From Clostridiales bacterium (GTDB lineage Bacteria; Bacillota; Clostridia; Oscillospirales; Acutalibacteraceae): a stretch of 7,351 nucleotides of DNA. The position numbers were made by a program, and so were the translations under genes. The notes beneath the pieces were generated by a model. It had not been told where the DNA came from and did no database searches. It saw only the letters and a list, made by a program, of their open reading frames with translations. Numbering within the stretch: the stretch's first letter is position 1; every line of letters begins with the position of its first letter. Shown piece by piece: positions 1-7,001 of this stretch. Location of the stretch: contig JAAYWU010000274.1 of NCBI GenBank assembly GCA_012516295.1, positions 1 to 7,351 on the forward strand, given 5' to 3'.

Positions 1-1014
1 CTTTCCGACTTTACAACCTCTTCCAAATGGCTTTTCAGGAATCCGGATGTCAAGTTCGTAACCATCAACGCTTCCAGATTCCACGCATACAAGATGGACG
101 CGGTCAAAGCGGTCGGCGACGCGAAGGCAACGCTGGAAGTGCTTACCGAGCTGCTGCGGGAAAGAAATTACCGTTCGGCCTATAAAAATGAAATTCGGGA
201 CGCAAAAGCGGCATGGGATAAAGAAATGGAACGGCTGGCTGCGTGTTCCTATGGCGAAAACTTTAAGCCGGAGATTGAAGCCCGCAATCCTGGCAGCATC
301 GAGGAATTTGCAGAGATGACGGGAAGCAGCCTGACACAGACGGCGGCCATCTGTGAAATCCGAAGGACGATCGCCGATGACGCAATCGTGATTGGCGCTT
401 CCGGAAGCCTTCCGGGCGACCTGCAGAGAATGTGGACAACGGATGTGCGCGATTCCTATCATATGGAATACGGCTATTCCTGCATGGGCTATGAAATATC
501 CGGTGCGCTCGGTGTGAAAATTGCGGAGCCGGAGCGCGAGGTTTACGCGATGTGCGGCGACGGAAGCTTCCTTATGCTTCATTCGGAATTCTTCACATCC
601 ATTCAGGAGCACCAGAAGATCAATGTCCTTCTGTTTGACAACGCCTCCTTCGGCTGCACCAATAACCTTGAAATGGGCAACGGCATCGGGAATTTTGGAA
701 CCGAGTTCCGTTACCGCGAAGCTTCGGGCGATTTGACAGGCGGATTTGTGCCGATTGATTTTGCAAAGATTGCCGAGGGCTATGGCGCGAAAGCTTATAC
801 GGTACGCAATCTGGAGGAACTGAAAGCGGCGCTGGAAGACAGCAAAAAGCAGAACGTTTCCACCCTCATCGATATTAAAATTCTGCCGAAAACGATGACA
901 CACGATTATCTGTCGTGGTGGCATGTCGGAATTGCAAGCACTTCGGAGAAACCTTCCGTTTGCGCTGCCTGCGAAAAGAAGAATCAACACCTCGCGCAAG
1001 CACGGAAGTATTGA
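1..1014 (+). CDS. iolD: 3D-(3,5/4)-trihydroxycyclohexane-1,2-dione hydrolase IolD, 3' part (5' end outside window)
   Basis: IolD is a cytoplasmic, thiamine-diphosphate-dependent enzyme of inositol breakdown. It hydrolyses the cyclic dione made by IolE to 5-deoxy-glucuronate. The frame is open from base 1, so the first internal ATG (94) is not the start. The 337 visible codons are roughly the C-terminal half of a family of about 640 residues. The ThDP/Mg binding motif is clear: GDGS at 556-567, followed 28 residues after its first Gly by the Asn of FDNAS (640). Family-typical stretches include [26 protein letters not shown] and, near the end, [12 protein letters not shown]. The gene ends in TGA at 1012-1014, 18 nt before iolE, which fits co-transcription. 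Other ThDP enzymes such as acetolactate synthase share the fold, but these motifs and the iolE neighbour make IolD firm. Confidence 0.96.
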   Translation, partial: LSDFTTSSKWLFRNPDVKFVTINASRFHAYKMDAVKAVGDAKATLEVLTELLRERNYRSAYKNEIRDAKAAWDKEMERLAACSYGENFKPEIEARNPGSIEEFAEMTGSSLTQTAAICEIRRTIADDAIVIGASGSLPGDLQRMWTTDVRDSYHMEYGYSCMGYEISGALGVKIAEPEREVYAMCGDGSFLMLHSEFFTSIQEHQKINVLLFDNASFGCTNNLEMGNGIGNFGTEFRYREASGDLTGGFVPIDFAKIAEGYGAKAYTVRNLEELKAALEDSKKQNVSTLIDIKILPKTMTHDYLSWWHVGIASTSEKPSVCAACEKKNQHLAQARKY

Positions 1015-1032
1015 TAAACAGGAGGATTTAAA

Positions 1033-1929
1033 ATGTTCGACAAAGAAAAGGTATTTTTAGGGATTGCCCCGATTGCATGGACGAACGACGATATGCCTGA
1101 TTTAGGGAAGGAAAATTCTTTTGAACAATGCATCAGCGAAGCCGCTCTGGCCGGCTTTCAGGGAACGGAAGTCGGAAACAAATATCCGCGCGATCCCGAT
1201 ATGCTGAAAGGCTATCTGGAAGTCAGGGGCCTTCGCATTGCAAGCGCATGGTTCAGTTCCTTCCTTACGACAAAGCCGTACGAGGAGACGGAAAAGGAAT
1301 TCATAAAGCATCGTGATTTCCTGCACGCGATGGGTGCAAAAGTCATTGTTGTTTCCGAACAGGGGTACAGCATTCAGGGCCAGATGGACACCCCGATTTT
1401 CGACGGCAAATATGTCATGAACGACGAGGAGTGGAAGCTCCTGACCACCGGCCTCGATAAGCTTGGAAAGCTGGCCGCCGAAAAGGATATGAAAGTGGTT
1501 TATCACCATCACATGGGCACCGTTGTCCAGACAACAGCGGAAATCGACCGCCTGATGGAAAATACGGATCCCAATCTTGTATACCTTCTGTTTGATTCGG
1601 GCCATCTCGTTTATTCCGGAGAAGACGAGCTTGCCATCTTAAAGAAATATATTCATCGCATTAAGCATGTTCATTTGAAGGACGTCCGTCCGGAAATTGT
1701 GAAACGTGTAAAGGAAGAGAAACTCAGCTTCCTGAAAGCAGTCCGGCTCGGTGCCTTCACAGTACCGGGCGATGGCTGCATTAATTTCAAACCCATATTT
1801 GATGTTTTGGAAAAGAACCATTACGAAGGCTGGCTCCTTGTGGAAGCCGAGCAGGATCCCGCGGTGGCAAACCCGTTTGTTTACGCAAAGATGGCGCGTG
1901 AATACATCCGGAAGACCGCCGGAATCTGA
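1033..1929 (+). CDS. iolE: myo-inosose-2 dehydratase IolE (2-keto-myo-inositol dehydratase)
   Basis: IolE removes water from 2-keto-myo-inositol (scyllo-inosose) to give the trihydroxycyclohexane-1,2-dione used by IolD. It is a cytoplasmic, metal-dependent TIM-barrel enzyme of the xylose isomerase-like/AP endonuclease 2 superfamily. The 298-residue length equals the family norm. Hallmarks are [16 protein letters not shown] (residues 10-25), [12 protein letters not shown] (71-82), [14 protein letters not shown] (103-116), [16 protein letters not shown] (156-171), [11 protein letters not shown] (187-197), HVHLKD (212-217), AFTVPGDG (241-248) and [12 protein letters not shown] (271-282). These match Bacillus subtilis IolE nearly word for word as I recall it. 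Likely metal ligands lie among D188, H214 and E271; this is inferred from the fold. The start is set by AGGAGG at 1020-1025, 7 nt before the ATG. A 73-nt gap separates it from the next gene. Confidence 0.97.
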   Translation: MFDKEKVFLGIAPIAWTNDDMPDLGKENSFEQCISEAALAGFQGTEVGNKYPRDPDMLKGYLEVRGLRIASAWFSSFLTTKPYEETEKEFIKHRDFLHAMGAKVIVVSEQGYSIQGQMDTPIFDGKYVMNDEEWKLLTTGLDKLGKLAAEKDMKVVYHHHMGTVVQTTAEIDRLMENTDPNLVYLLFDSGHLVYSGEDELAILKKYIHRIKHVHLKDVRPEIVKRVKEEKLSFLKAVRLGAFTVPGDGCINFKPIFDVLEKNHYEGWLLVEAEQDPAVANPFVYAKMAREYIRKTAGI

Positions 1930-1984
1930 TCTGTATTGTTGATTGGTGTGTTTCATAGTATCCGGATTTTAAGGGATGACAGCC

Positions 1985-1996
1985 GGGGAAAGAGAG
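1985..1996 (+). promoter_or_regulatory. Ribosome binding site that sets the start of the IolG-type gene at 2003
   Basis: The purine-rich stretch GGGGAAAGAGAG ends 6 nt before the ATG at 2003. An in-frame ATG nine codons upstream (1976) has only AAGGG directly touching it, with no proper spacing. It would also add MTAGEREID before the first beta strand of the Rossmann fold, which family members lack. I therefore prefer 2003. Confidence 0.7.
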
Positions 1997-2002
1997 ATTG
2001 AT

Positions 2003-3016
2003 ATGGATAAAGTAAGGATAGGATCAATCGGATTGGGCCGCCTGGGCGCCCAACACGCGGAAAACATTGCAACGAAAATTCCGAACGCAGAGCTGGTTGC
2101 TCTGTGCGACATGGATACCGTGAAGCTGAAGGAAACAGCGGAGCGTTTGCATGTTTCCAAGACGTTTACAGACTTTGATGAAATGATTGCCTGTGACGAT
2201 ATTGACGCAGTCGTCATTGTGTCGCCCTCGGGCCTGCATACGGAGCAAATCGAAAAGGCGCTGGCAAAAGGAAAGCATGTTTTTTCGGAAAAGCCCCTTG
2301 GCACCACGGTGGAACAATGCTTGCAGGCGGAAAAAGCAGTTGAGAAGTACTCCGACAAAGTGTTTATGCTTGGCTTTATGCGCCGGTTCGACGATTCCTA
2401 CCGCTACGCGAAAGCAAAGGTAGACGCGGGGGAAATCGGAAATCCGATTTTGTTCCGCGCTTACAGCCAGGATCCGGAGAAATTTATCGAAAGCTCCATT
2501 GCTTTTGCGGCGCATAGCGGCGGTGTATTTCTGGATATGGCCGTGCATGACATTGACCTTGCCCGCTGGTTTGTAAAGAGCGAGCCGGAAAGTGTTTATG
2601 CAATCGGCGGGTGCTATGCCCATCCGGAATTTGGGAAATATAACGACGGGGACAATGTTTCCTGCCTGATGAAATTCCAAAACGGAGCCATGGGATTCCT
2701 GCTCGCGGGCCGTACCGCTCCGCACGGTTATAATATCGAAACCGAAATCATCGGTACAAAGGGAACTTTACGGATCGGTTCCGTGCCCCAGAAAAATCTG
2801 GTCGAGATTCTGGATTCCTACGGTGTGCGCAAGGAATGCAGCGAAAATTTCCTTGAGCGTTTCGAACAGTCCTATGTGGAGGAAATGAAGGAATTCGTCG
2901 ACTGTATTTTAAAGAACCGCAAACCCGATGTAACGGTGTATGACGGCAGACGTGTTTTGGAAATCGCGAATGCATGCAAGAAGTCCTTTGAAACAGGAGA
3001 ACTGGTGAAAATCTGA
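2003..3016 (+). CDS. iolG: Inositol 2-dehydrogenase-type oxidoreductase (Gfo/Idh/MocA family, IolG-like)
   Basis: This 337-residue protein (family norm about 340) is an NAD(P)-dependent cytoplasmic dehydrogenase. By context it oxidises myo-inositol, or a stereoisomer such as scyllo-inositol, to the inosose used by IolE. The N-terminal Rossmann domain has the dinucleotide motif GLGRLG (residues 10-15), an acidic CDMD at the end of the second strand (35-38) suggesting NAD preference, and SEKPLGTT with catalytic K97 (EKP 96-98). The C-terminal substrate domain has LGFMRRFDDSY (123-133), LDMAVHDID with the catalytic pair D178 and H182, and GYNIETEIIGTKGTL (242-256). These correspond to K97, D172 and H176 of Bacillus subtilis IolG. 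The family cannot be split reliably by eye: a scyllo-inositol dehydrogenase (IolX/IolW type) or another polyol dehydrogenase is possible. It is the only complete dehydrogenase here, since the related gene at 7002 has an early stop. Confidence 0.88.
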   Translation: MDKVRIGSIGLGRLGAQHAENIATKIPNAELVALCDMDTVKLKETAERLHVSKTFTDFDEMIACDDIDAVVIVSPSGLHTEQIEKALAKGKHVFSEKPLGTTVEQCLQAEKAVEKYSDKVFMLGFMRRFDDSYRYAKAKVDAGEIGNPILFRAYSQDPEKFIESSIAFAAHSGGVFLDMAVHDIDLARWFVKSEPESVYAIGGCYAHPEFGKYNDGDNVSCLMKFQNGAMGFLLAGRTAPHGYNIETEIIGTKGTLRIGSVPQKNLVEILDSYGVRKECSENFLERFEQSYVEEMKEFVDCILKNRKPDVTVYDGRRVLEIANACKKSFETGELVKI

Positions 3017-3084
3017 TTTGGTTGAAGTGAATGGTACAAAGTTTCCTTTCGTCGCTTATTCAGACCGTAAATCATCACAAAGGT

Positions 3085-3100
3085 TCGGCCGGACGGCCGA
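3085..3100. repeat. GC-rich perfect inverted repeat ahead of the transporter genes
   Basis: The arms TCGGCCG (3085-3091) and CGGCCGA (3094-3100) are exact reverse complements separated by GA. As RNA this gives a 6-bp stem with a GGAC loop. No T-run follows, so it is not a typical intrinsic terminator. It lies in the 167-nt gap between the IolG-type gene and the binding protein, 84 nt before the latter's ATG. It could be an operator, a weak pause or an mRNA-processing hairpin, or chance. No convincing sigma-70 promoter is visible in this gap: TTGGAC at 3132 has only a poor -10 (TATTCA) 17 nt downstream. Confidence 0.4.
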
Positions 3101-3183
3101 TTCCAACGGATAGAAGCTTATTTCATGTAAATTGGACACAAGGGTCCTATTACATATTCAAAAAGTATTGAAAGGAGATCACT

Positions 3184-4203
3184 ATGAAAACCAAGAGAAT
3201 TTTAGCAGCATTAATGGGAGGAGTCATGATTCTAAGCATGGCTGCCTGCAGCGGCTCAAGCGGTTCAGACACCGCGGCAAGCACAGCGGGCGAGAGTACT
3301 GCGGCAAACGAAACCGCCAGTGCGGGCAAAGACAATTCCGACATCACGATAGGCGTCATTTTAAAGACATTGTCCAGTGAATACTGGGGCTATGTTGCCG
3401 CTGGCGTTAAGCAGGCGGAAAAAGACCTGGGCGTTAAAGTCGAATTGCAGGGACCGCCGTCCGAGACTTCTTACAATGAGCAGAGCAACATGATTGAAAC
3501 CACAATTTCCGCGGGCAAAGTGAACGCGCTTGTTATCGCGCCGCTTCAGCCGGACATGGTGGTAACAAAACTGCAGGATGCGACAATGCCGATCCTTTTT
3601 GTTGACACCGACGCAAACTATGACAAAAAAGTTGCCTTTATCGGAACCAGCAATGAAGCTGCTGCAAAAACAGGCGGCGAATATATTGCAAAGTTAATCG
3701 GCAAAGGCAAGAAAGCGGTTCTGATTGGCGGCGTACAGGGCGACACAACCTGCGAAGCACGTATGAAGGGCTACAGGGAAGGCCTTGAAGCCAACGGTGT
3801 TGAGATTCTCGGCATACAGTATGCAAATGCTACGGCGGACAAGGCTGTGCAGGTAATGGAAAACTTCATGCAGACCTACCCGCAGATCGACGCCGTCCTC
3901 TGCAACAACGACGATATGGCAATGGGCGCACAAAGAGCTGCCGCGCAGGCGGGCCGTGCGGATAAAATGAAGTTCATGGGCTTTGACGGCAATGCAACCA
4001 GCGTACAGAGCATCATCGACGGTAAGGAAACCGCATCGGTCGCACAGTCCCCGTATGACATGGGTTATCAGGCAGTTGTCAACGCAGTAAAGGCAGCGAA
4101 GGGCGAAACCGTCGAAAAGAACATCATCATCGAAACAAAGCTGATCGATTCCTCCAATGCGAAGGAGTACCTGGACAAACTGAACAAAATTTTAGGCAAA
4201 TAA
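3184..4203 (+). CDS. Sugar/inositol ABC transporter substrate-binding lipoprotein (RbsB/IbpA-like)
   Basis: This 339-residue protein is the extracellular receptor of the importer encoded by the next two genes. A lipoprotein signal peptide is clear: positively charged MKTKR, a hydrophobic stretch, and lipobox MAAC with lipidated C22. A Ser/Thr/Ala/Gly-rich linker to about residue 52 follows, then the periplasmic-binding-protein type 1 (RbsB) fold from ITIGVILKT. Residues aligning with RbsB ligand contacts are present: D141 (FVDTD), R193 (EARMKGYREG), N242 (CNNDDMAMGA), D268 (GFDGN) and Q288 (AQSPYDMG). This supports a pyranose-like or cyclic polyol ligand. The start has a strong AAAGGAG at 3171-3177, 6 nt before the ATG. 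Placement between iol genes suggests inositol (compare Caulobacter IbpA), but ribose, galactose or similar ligands cannot be excluded. A stem-loop just after the stop may raise its expression over that of the membrane components. Confidence 0.93.
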   Translation: MKTKRILAALMGGVMILSMAACSGSSGSDTAASTAGESTAANETASAGKDNSDITIGVILKTLSSEYWGYVAAGVKQAEKDLGVKVELQGPPSETSYNEQSNMIETTISAGKVNALVIAPLQPDMVVTKLQDATMPILFVDTDANYDKKVAFIGTSNEAAAKTGGEYIAKLIGKGKKAVLIGGVQGDTTCEARMKGYREGLEANGVEILGIQYANATADKAVQVMENFMQTYPQIDAVLCNNDDMAMGAQRAAAQAGRADKMKFMGFDGNATSVQSIIDGKETASVAQSPYDMGYQAVVNAVKAAKGETVEKNIIIETKLIDSSNAKEYLDKLNKILGK

Positions 4204-4218
4204 ATATCTCCTCATTGC

Positions 4219-4262
4219 CTCGGGTAAGTTCCCTGCTGCAAAGCAGGGAACGGATTCCCGGG
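4219..4262 (+). promoter_or_regulatory. Intercistronic stem-loop with GCAA tetraloop
   Basis: The arms GTTCCCTGCT (4228-4237) and AGCAGGGAAC (4242-4251) pair perfectly over 10 bp and close a GCAA loop, a stable GNRA tetraloop. A second, outer stem forms between 4219-4224 (CTCGGG) and 4257-4262 (CCCGGG), including one U-G pair, around an internal loop. It starts 15 nt after the binding-protein stop codon. The bases that follow (AAAAAGCAATAG) contain no U-tract, so this is not a classical intrinsic terminator. Hairpins in this place in binding-protein operons are known to protect the upstream mRNA from 3' decay or to cause partial termination, which raises the ratio of binding protein to membrane components. 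The role here is inferred. Confidence 0.75.
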
Positions 4263-4329
4263 AAAAAGCAATAGTGATTTCATGATGTGGTAGTGGGATT
4301 CGGAAATTTCGATTTCATGGGAAATGATG

Positions 4330-4349
4330 GGATACAATTTATGTTATCC
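4330..4349. repeat. Inverted repeat GGATA-N10-TATCC (first copy)
   Basis: GGATA at 4330-4334 and TATCC at 4345-4349 are reverse complements, with a CA/TG pair possible just inside if one base is looped out. A related element lies at 4416-4433; the two share the right half ATGYTATCC. They could be paired operator sites or leader hairpins for the downstream ATPase gene. The arms are short, so chance is a real possibility. Confidence 0.3.
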
Positions 4350-4415
4350 TTACAAAAAATTGTTCAATTTAGGCAAGCGTACCGAAAGCAAGATCAATAT
4401 TACTTAGAAAATACT

Positions 4416-4433
4416 GGATAAGCAATGCTATCC
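4416..4433. repeat. Inverted repeat GGATA-N8-TATCC (second copy)
   Basis: GGATA at 4416-4420 and TATCC at 4429-4433 can pair, extended by GC/GC after a bulged A, around an AAT loop. It sits 10 nt before the GGGGAGG of the ATPase leader, so a hairpin or a bound protein here could affect translation or transcription of that gene. It resembles the element at 4330-4349. Confidence 0.3.
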
Positions 4434-4442
4434 AAATAATAT

Positions 4443-4466
4443 GGGGAGGACCCTTAGAGACAGGTG
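4443..4466 (+). promoter_or_regulatory. Ribosome binding region of the ATPase gene with two Shine-Dalgarno-like sites
   Basis: AGGTG at 4462-4466 lies 5 nt before the ATG at 4472 and is probably the working site, though weak. A much stronger GGGGAGGA at 4443-4450 lies 21 nt away, too far for normal use. No in-frame ATG, GTG or TTG lies between them, so 4472 remains the start. An 8-codon reading frame from ATG 4441 ends at TGA 4465-4467, but it has no Shine-Dalgarno sequence of its own. Confidence 0.5.
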
Positions 4467-4471
4467 AAGCT

Positions 4472-5992
4472 ATGAGTGAATATGTAGTTGAACTGAAAAA
4501 TGTTACGAAACGCTTCCCCGGTGTAGTAGCGTTAAGGGACATGTCAATTCAGATTAACCCCGGCGAAATTCATGGCCTTATCGGTGAAAACGGTGCGGGC
4601 AAGTCCACACTTATCAAAGTGCTGACGGGCGTGCATCCTGCCGATGAAGGAGATATCTACGTCGACGGCGAAAAGAAGATATTTAGAAACCCGAACGATG
4701 CAAAACAAAATGGAATTGCGTGCGTTTATCAGGAACTGAGTATTGTTAAGCTTCTTTCTATTACAGACAATATATTTATGGGCAATACCGTTAATAAAAA
4801 AGGAAGCCCTTTCCTTGATTACGATTATATGCATAAAAAAGCGGCGGAACTGATGGAATCGCTGGGCCAGAAAGTGGACCCCAGAAAGCTGTGCGGCACC
4901 CTTGGCGTCGGCGTGCAGCAAATGGTGGAAATCGCAAGGGCAATATCCATTGATACCAAATTGATCATCATGGATGAACCCACGTCCAGTCTAGGCGAAA
5001 CCGAAGTTAAGCAATTGATGAAGACCGTAAGGATTTTGAAATCCCAAGGGGTTGCCATCCTGTTTGTCTCCCATAAGCTGGAGGAATTGTTTGAGCTGTG
5101 CGACCGTGTTACGGTTATGCGCGACGGCGAGCATGTTTTTACGGACGATATCGGTAACATAGACAACGACAGGCTTATTACCGCAATGGTGGGCCGTTCA
5201 ATGGATAAGCAGTTCCCGAAAATAGAGACCAAACGCGGGTCGGAAGCGCTGCGGGTAGAGCATTTATGCTCGGCAGGCGTGCTTCATGATGTCAGCTTTA
5301 CGGCTTACCACGGCGAAATTCTTGGCTTTGCCGGTCTGGTCGGCGCGGGGCGCACGGAAACATTCCGGGCCATTTTCGGGGCGGATCCGATGGACGGAGG
5401 GGATATCTACATAGACGGGAAAAAGGTGAAGCTGAAATCCCCGAAGGACGCAATCGCCCATAATATTGCCTTCTTAACGGAAGACAGAGGCAGCCAGGGC
5501 CTTGTGCTGGCGATGGACATCCGTACAAACCTGATCCTTGCCAACATGAAGCGGTTCCAGAAGGGGCCGTGGCTTAACAAAAAGATGATCGACCAAGTCG
5601 GAGAGGACAATATCAAATCCCTGAAAATCAAGACGACGGGACTTGACGAATCGGTTGCCCAGCTTTCCGGCGGCAACAAACAGAAAGTGGTTATCGGAAA
5701 GTGGATCAATACGAGCGCAGATATCTTTATATTTGACGAGCCGACAAGAGGTATCGACGTCGGCGCAAAAGTGGAAGTTTACAATGTCATGAACAGCCTT
5801 GTTAAGGCGGGAAAATGCGTGATTATGATTTCCTCGGAGCTTCCGGAAATTCTCGGGATGAGCGACAGGGTAATCGTTATGCGTTCCGGTCGGATTATGG
5901 CGGAAATGGACAACAAGAGTGGTCACTTTAACCAAGAAGACATTATGAAAGCTGCCTGGGGAGGTACATTGGAATTACTAAAGGTAAATTGA
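4472..5992 (+). CDS. Sugar/inositol ABC transporter ATP-binding protein, two ABC domains (RbsA/MglA/IatA-like)
   Basis: This 506-residue cytoplasmic ATPase drives the importer and has the usual length of the RbsA/MglA family. Domain 1 (about 5-240) has Walker A GENGAGKST (38-46), Q-loop Q87, Walker B LIIMDEP (164-170) with E169, and H-loop H201. Its signature reads LGVGVQQ (144-150), with Gly where RbsA-type proteins have Ser (LSxG). Domain 2 (about 258-500) has a degenerate Walker A, GLVGAGRTE (288-296, Arg for Lys). It keeps an intact signature LSGGNKQK (398-405) and Walker B with DEPTRGID (422-429), but has SSE in place of the H-loop His. A degenerate second nucleotide site is normal for this family. 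The gene overlaps the permease start by 4 nt, implying translational coupling. The inositol substrate is inferred from the neighbours. Confidence 0.95.
   Translation: MSEYVVELKNVTKRFPGVVALRDMSIQINPGEIHGLIGENGAGKSTLIKVLTGVHPADEGDIYVDGEKKIFRNPNDAKQNGIACVYQELSIVKLLSITDNIFMGNTVNKKGSPFLDYDYMHKKAAELMESLGQKVDPRKLCGTLGVGVQQMVEIARAISIDTKLIIMDEPTSSLGETEVKQLMKTVRILKSQGVAILFVSHKLEELFELCDRVTVMRDGEHVFTDDIGNIDNDRLITAMVGRSMDKQFPKIETKRGSEALRVEHLCSAGVLHDVSFTAYHGEILGFAGLVGAGRTETFRAIFGADPMDGGDIYIDGKKVKLKSPKDAIAHNIAFLTEDRGSQGLVLAMDIRTNLILANMKRFQKGPWLNKKMIDQVGEDNIKSLKIKTTGLDESVAQLSGGNKQKVVIGKWINTSADIFIFDEPTRGIDVGAKVEVYNVMNSLVKAGKCVIMISSELPEILGMSDRVIVMRSGRIMAEMDNKSGHFNQEDIMKAAWGGTLELLKVN
5958..5991 (+). promoter_or_regulatory. 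Translation start region of the permease: TTG start overlapping the ATPase stop
   Basis: The first usual initiation codon in the permease frame is TTG at 5989-5991, and the ATPase stop TGA occupies 5990-5992, a TTGA overlap. AAAGG at 5980-5984 gives a weak site only 4 nt away. A strong GGGGAGGT at 5958-5965 lies 23 nt upstream, within the ATPase codons. In the permease frame an ATT codon at 5974 sits 9 nt after GGGGAGG (5958-5964), so an ATT start adding five residues is a less likely alternative. Coupling to ATPase translation would explain tolerance of a poor start. Confidence 0.6.
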
Positions 5993-6981
5993 CTCTTAAA
6001 GACATCTTGGGAAAGCTGGGTTCGCTTCTCGCACTCTTTATTCTGGGAGTGATTTTATCCATCGCAACCCCAAACTTCTTAACCGTCAGCAACCTTCTGA
6101 ACATATTAAGACAGACAGCGGTAAACAGCCTGATCGCTTCCGGTATGCTGCTTACGCTGATCACAGCCGGTATCGACCTTTCCGTAGGTGCCAACTGTGT
6201 GCTTTGTACCTGTGTTATGGGTACGCTGGTCAATAACTTCGGCATAACCAATCCGGCGCTGCTGATTATCATTGGCCTGGCAACCGGCCTGGCGATCGGA
6301 TTGTGCAACGGCCTTCTGCTTACAAAGCTGCATTTGCCGCATCCGTTCGTTTCTACTTTGGGTATGAAAAACGTACTCTGCGGCCTTGCCCTGCTGGTTG
6401 TATCCAGCAAAACGGTCGCCGGTTTTCCGGACGGTGTTACCGCCCTTGGCGCAACAAACCTTTTTAAGGTTCCGGGCAAATTTTCCGGCTTCCCGCTTTC
6501 CTTTGTTGTTGTAATCCTGCTATTTATCGGATTCCATTTCTTCCTGAACAAGACGGCGCTCGGCAGACAGATTTTCTGCGTGGGCGGCAACCCGGAGGCA
6601 ACCCGTCTTTCCGGTATTAATTCGGACAACGTTCTGATCTTTGTTTACGCACTTTGCGGCCTGATGAGCGCAATTGCAGGTATCGTGCTGGTTGGCCGTA
6701 CCGGCGTTGCAAACCCTGCTTCCGCAATTGAGCCGTATGATACAGACGCGATCGCGGCGTGCATTATCGGCGGCGCTTCGTTCATGGGCGGCAAGGGCAC
6801 CATCTGGGGCACACTAATCGGCGCAATTCTGATTTCTACAATCCGCAACGGCTTGACCTTACTTGAAGCATCCAGCGATATCCAGTACATCGTAATCGGC
6901 CTGGTTATTATCACAGCCGTATTTATCGACGTAACCCGCGGAAGAATGGAAGCTAAGGCAAGACGTCTGGCTGCAAAATAA
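5989..6981 (+). CDS. Sugar/inositol ABC transporter permease (RbsC/IatP-like)
   Basis: This 330-residue integral membrane protein forms the channel of the importer, probably as a homodimer as in the RbsC family (branched-chain permease-type fold). Many hydrophobic segments are visible, for example about 11-26, 46-60, 70-82, 88-110, 122-140, 168-186, 214-236, 255-285 and 298-314. Family hallmarks are PNFLTVSNLLNILRQ (28-42), GIDLSVGA (61-68), HPFVSTLGM (118-126), the cytoplasmic coupling segment VGGNPEATRLSGI (198-210) and IIGGASFMGGKGTIWGT (259-275). The basic tail RGRMEAKARR is presumably cytoplasmic. The start is a TTG overlapping the ATPase stop; a first residue here gives the N-terminus expected for the family. 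It ends in TAA, 20 nt before the next gene. Confidence 0.94.
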   Translation: MTLKDILGKLGSLLALFILGVILSIATPNFLTVSNLLNILRQTAVNSLIASGMLLTLITAGIDLSVGANCVLCTCVMGTLVNNFGITNPALLIIIGLATGLAIGLCNGLLLTKLHLPHPFVSTLGMKNVLCGLALLVVSSKTVAGFPDGVTALGATNLFKVPGKFSGFPLSFVVVILLFIGFHFFLNKTALGRQIFCVGGNPEATRLSGINSDNVLIFVYALCGLMSAIAGIVLVGRTGVANPASAIEPYDTDAIAACIIGGASFMGGKGTIWGTLIGAILISTIRNGLTLLEASSDIQYIVIGLVIITAVFIDVTRGRMEAKARRLAAK

Positions 6982-7001
6982 ATACACAAGGAGAGATACT
7001 T

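Larger units (their letters stand above)
4204..4471 (+). other. 268-nt gap between binding protein and ATPase genes
   Basis: No coding sequence is supported here. From 5' to 3' it holds the GNRA-capped hairpin (4219-4262), two copies of GATTTCATG (4276 and 4311), two GGATA...TATCC inverted repeats (4330-4349 and 4416-4433), a TACAAT hexamer at 4333 without a credible -35 partner, and the ATPase ribosome binding region. The section from about 4263 to 4440 is AT-rich compared with the genes. A separate promoter for the ATPase and permease genes is possible but I cannot point to one with confidence. Confidence 0.5.

Noticed and set aside
94..96. ATG as a possible start of the first gene
   Set aside because: The same frame is open and family-like ([19 protein letters not shown]) back to base 1, so the gene continues upstream.
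521..736. Open frame of 71 codons on the + strand inside iolD
   Set aside because: It is out of frame with the ThDP-binding region of iolD and has a Ser/Arg-rich composition typical of a shadow frame.
1102..1605. Open frame of 167 codons on the - strand
   Set aside because: It is antisense to iolE, which matches its family over its whole length.
1936..1964. Possible sigma-70 promoter between iolE and the IolG-type gene (TTGTTG, 17 nt, TATCCG)
   Set aside because: The -10 matches only half of the consensus. The 73-nt gap is compatible with simple read-through.
2024..2725. Long open frame of 233 codons on the - strand
   Set aside because: It lies entirely opposite the IolG-type gene, whose protein motifs are clear. 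Its translation shows no recognisable family, so it is a shadow.
4228..4262. Intrinsic terminator after the binding-protein gene
   Set aside because: The hairpin is strong, but no U-rich tract follows it, so a full terminator is not supported.
4276..4319. Two copies of GATTTCATG (4276-4284, 4311-4319), with ATTTCATG also at 3120-3127
   Set aside because: A 9-bp direct repeat in an AT-rich gap of this size is not improbable, and I know no regulator that it clearly matches.
5943..6629. Open frame of 228 codons on the - strand
   Set aside because: It is antisense to the permease, with a low-complexity Pro/Ser/Arg-rich translation and no recognisable motif.
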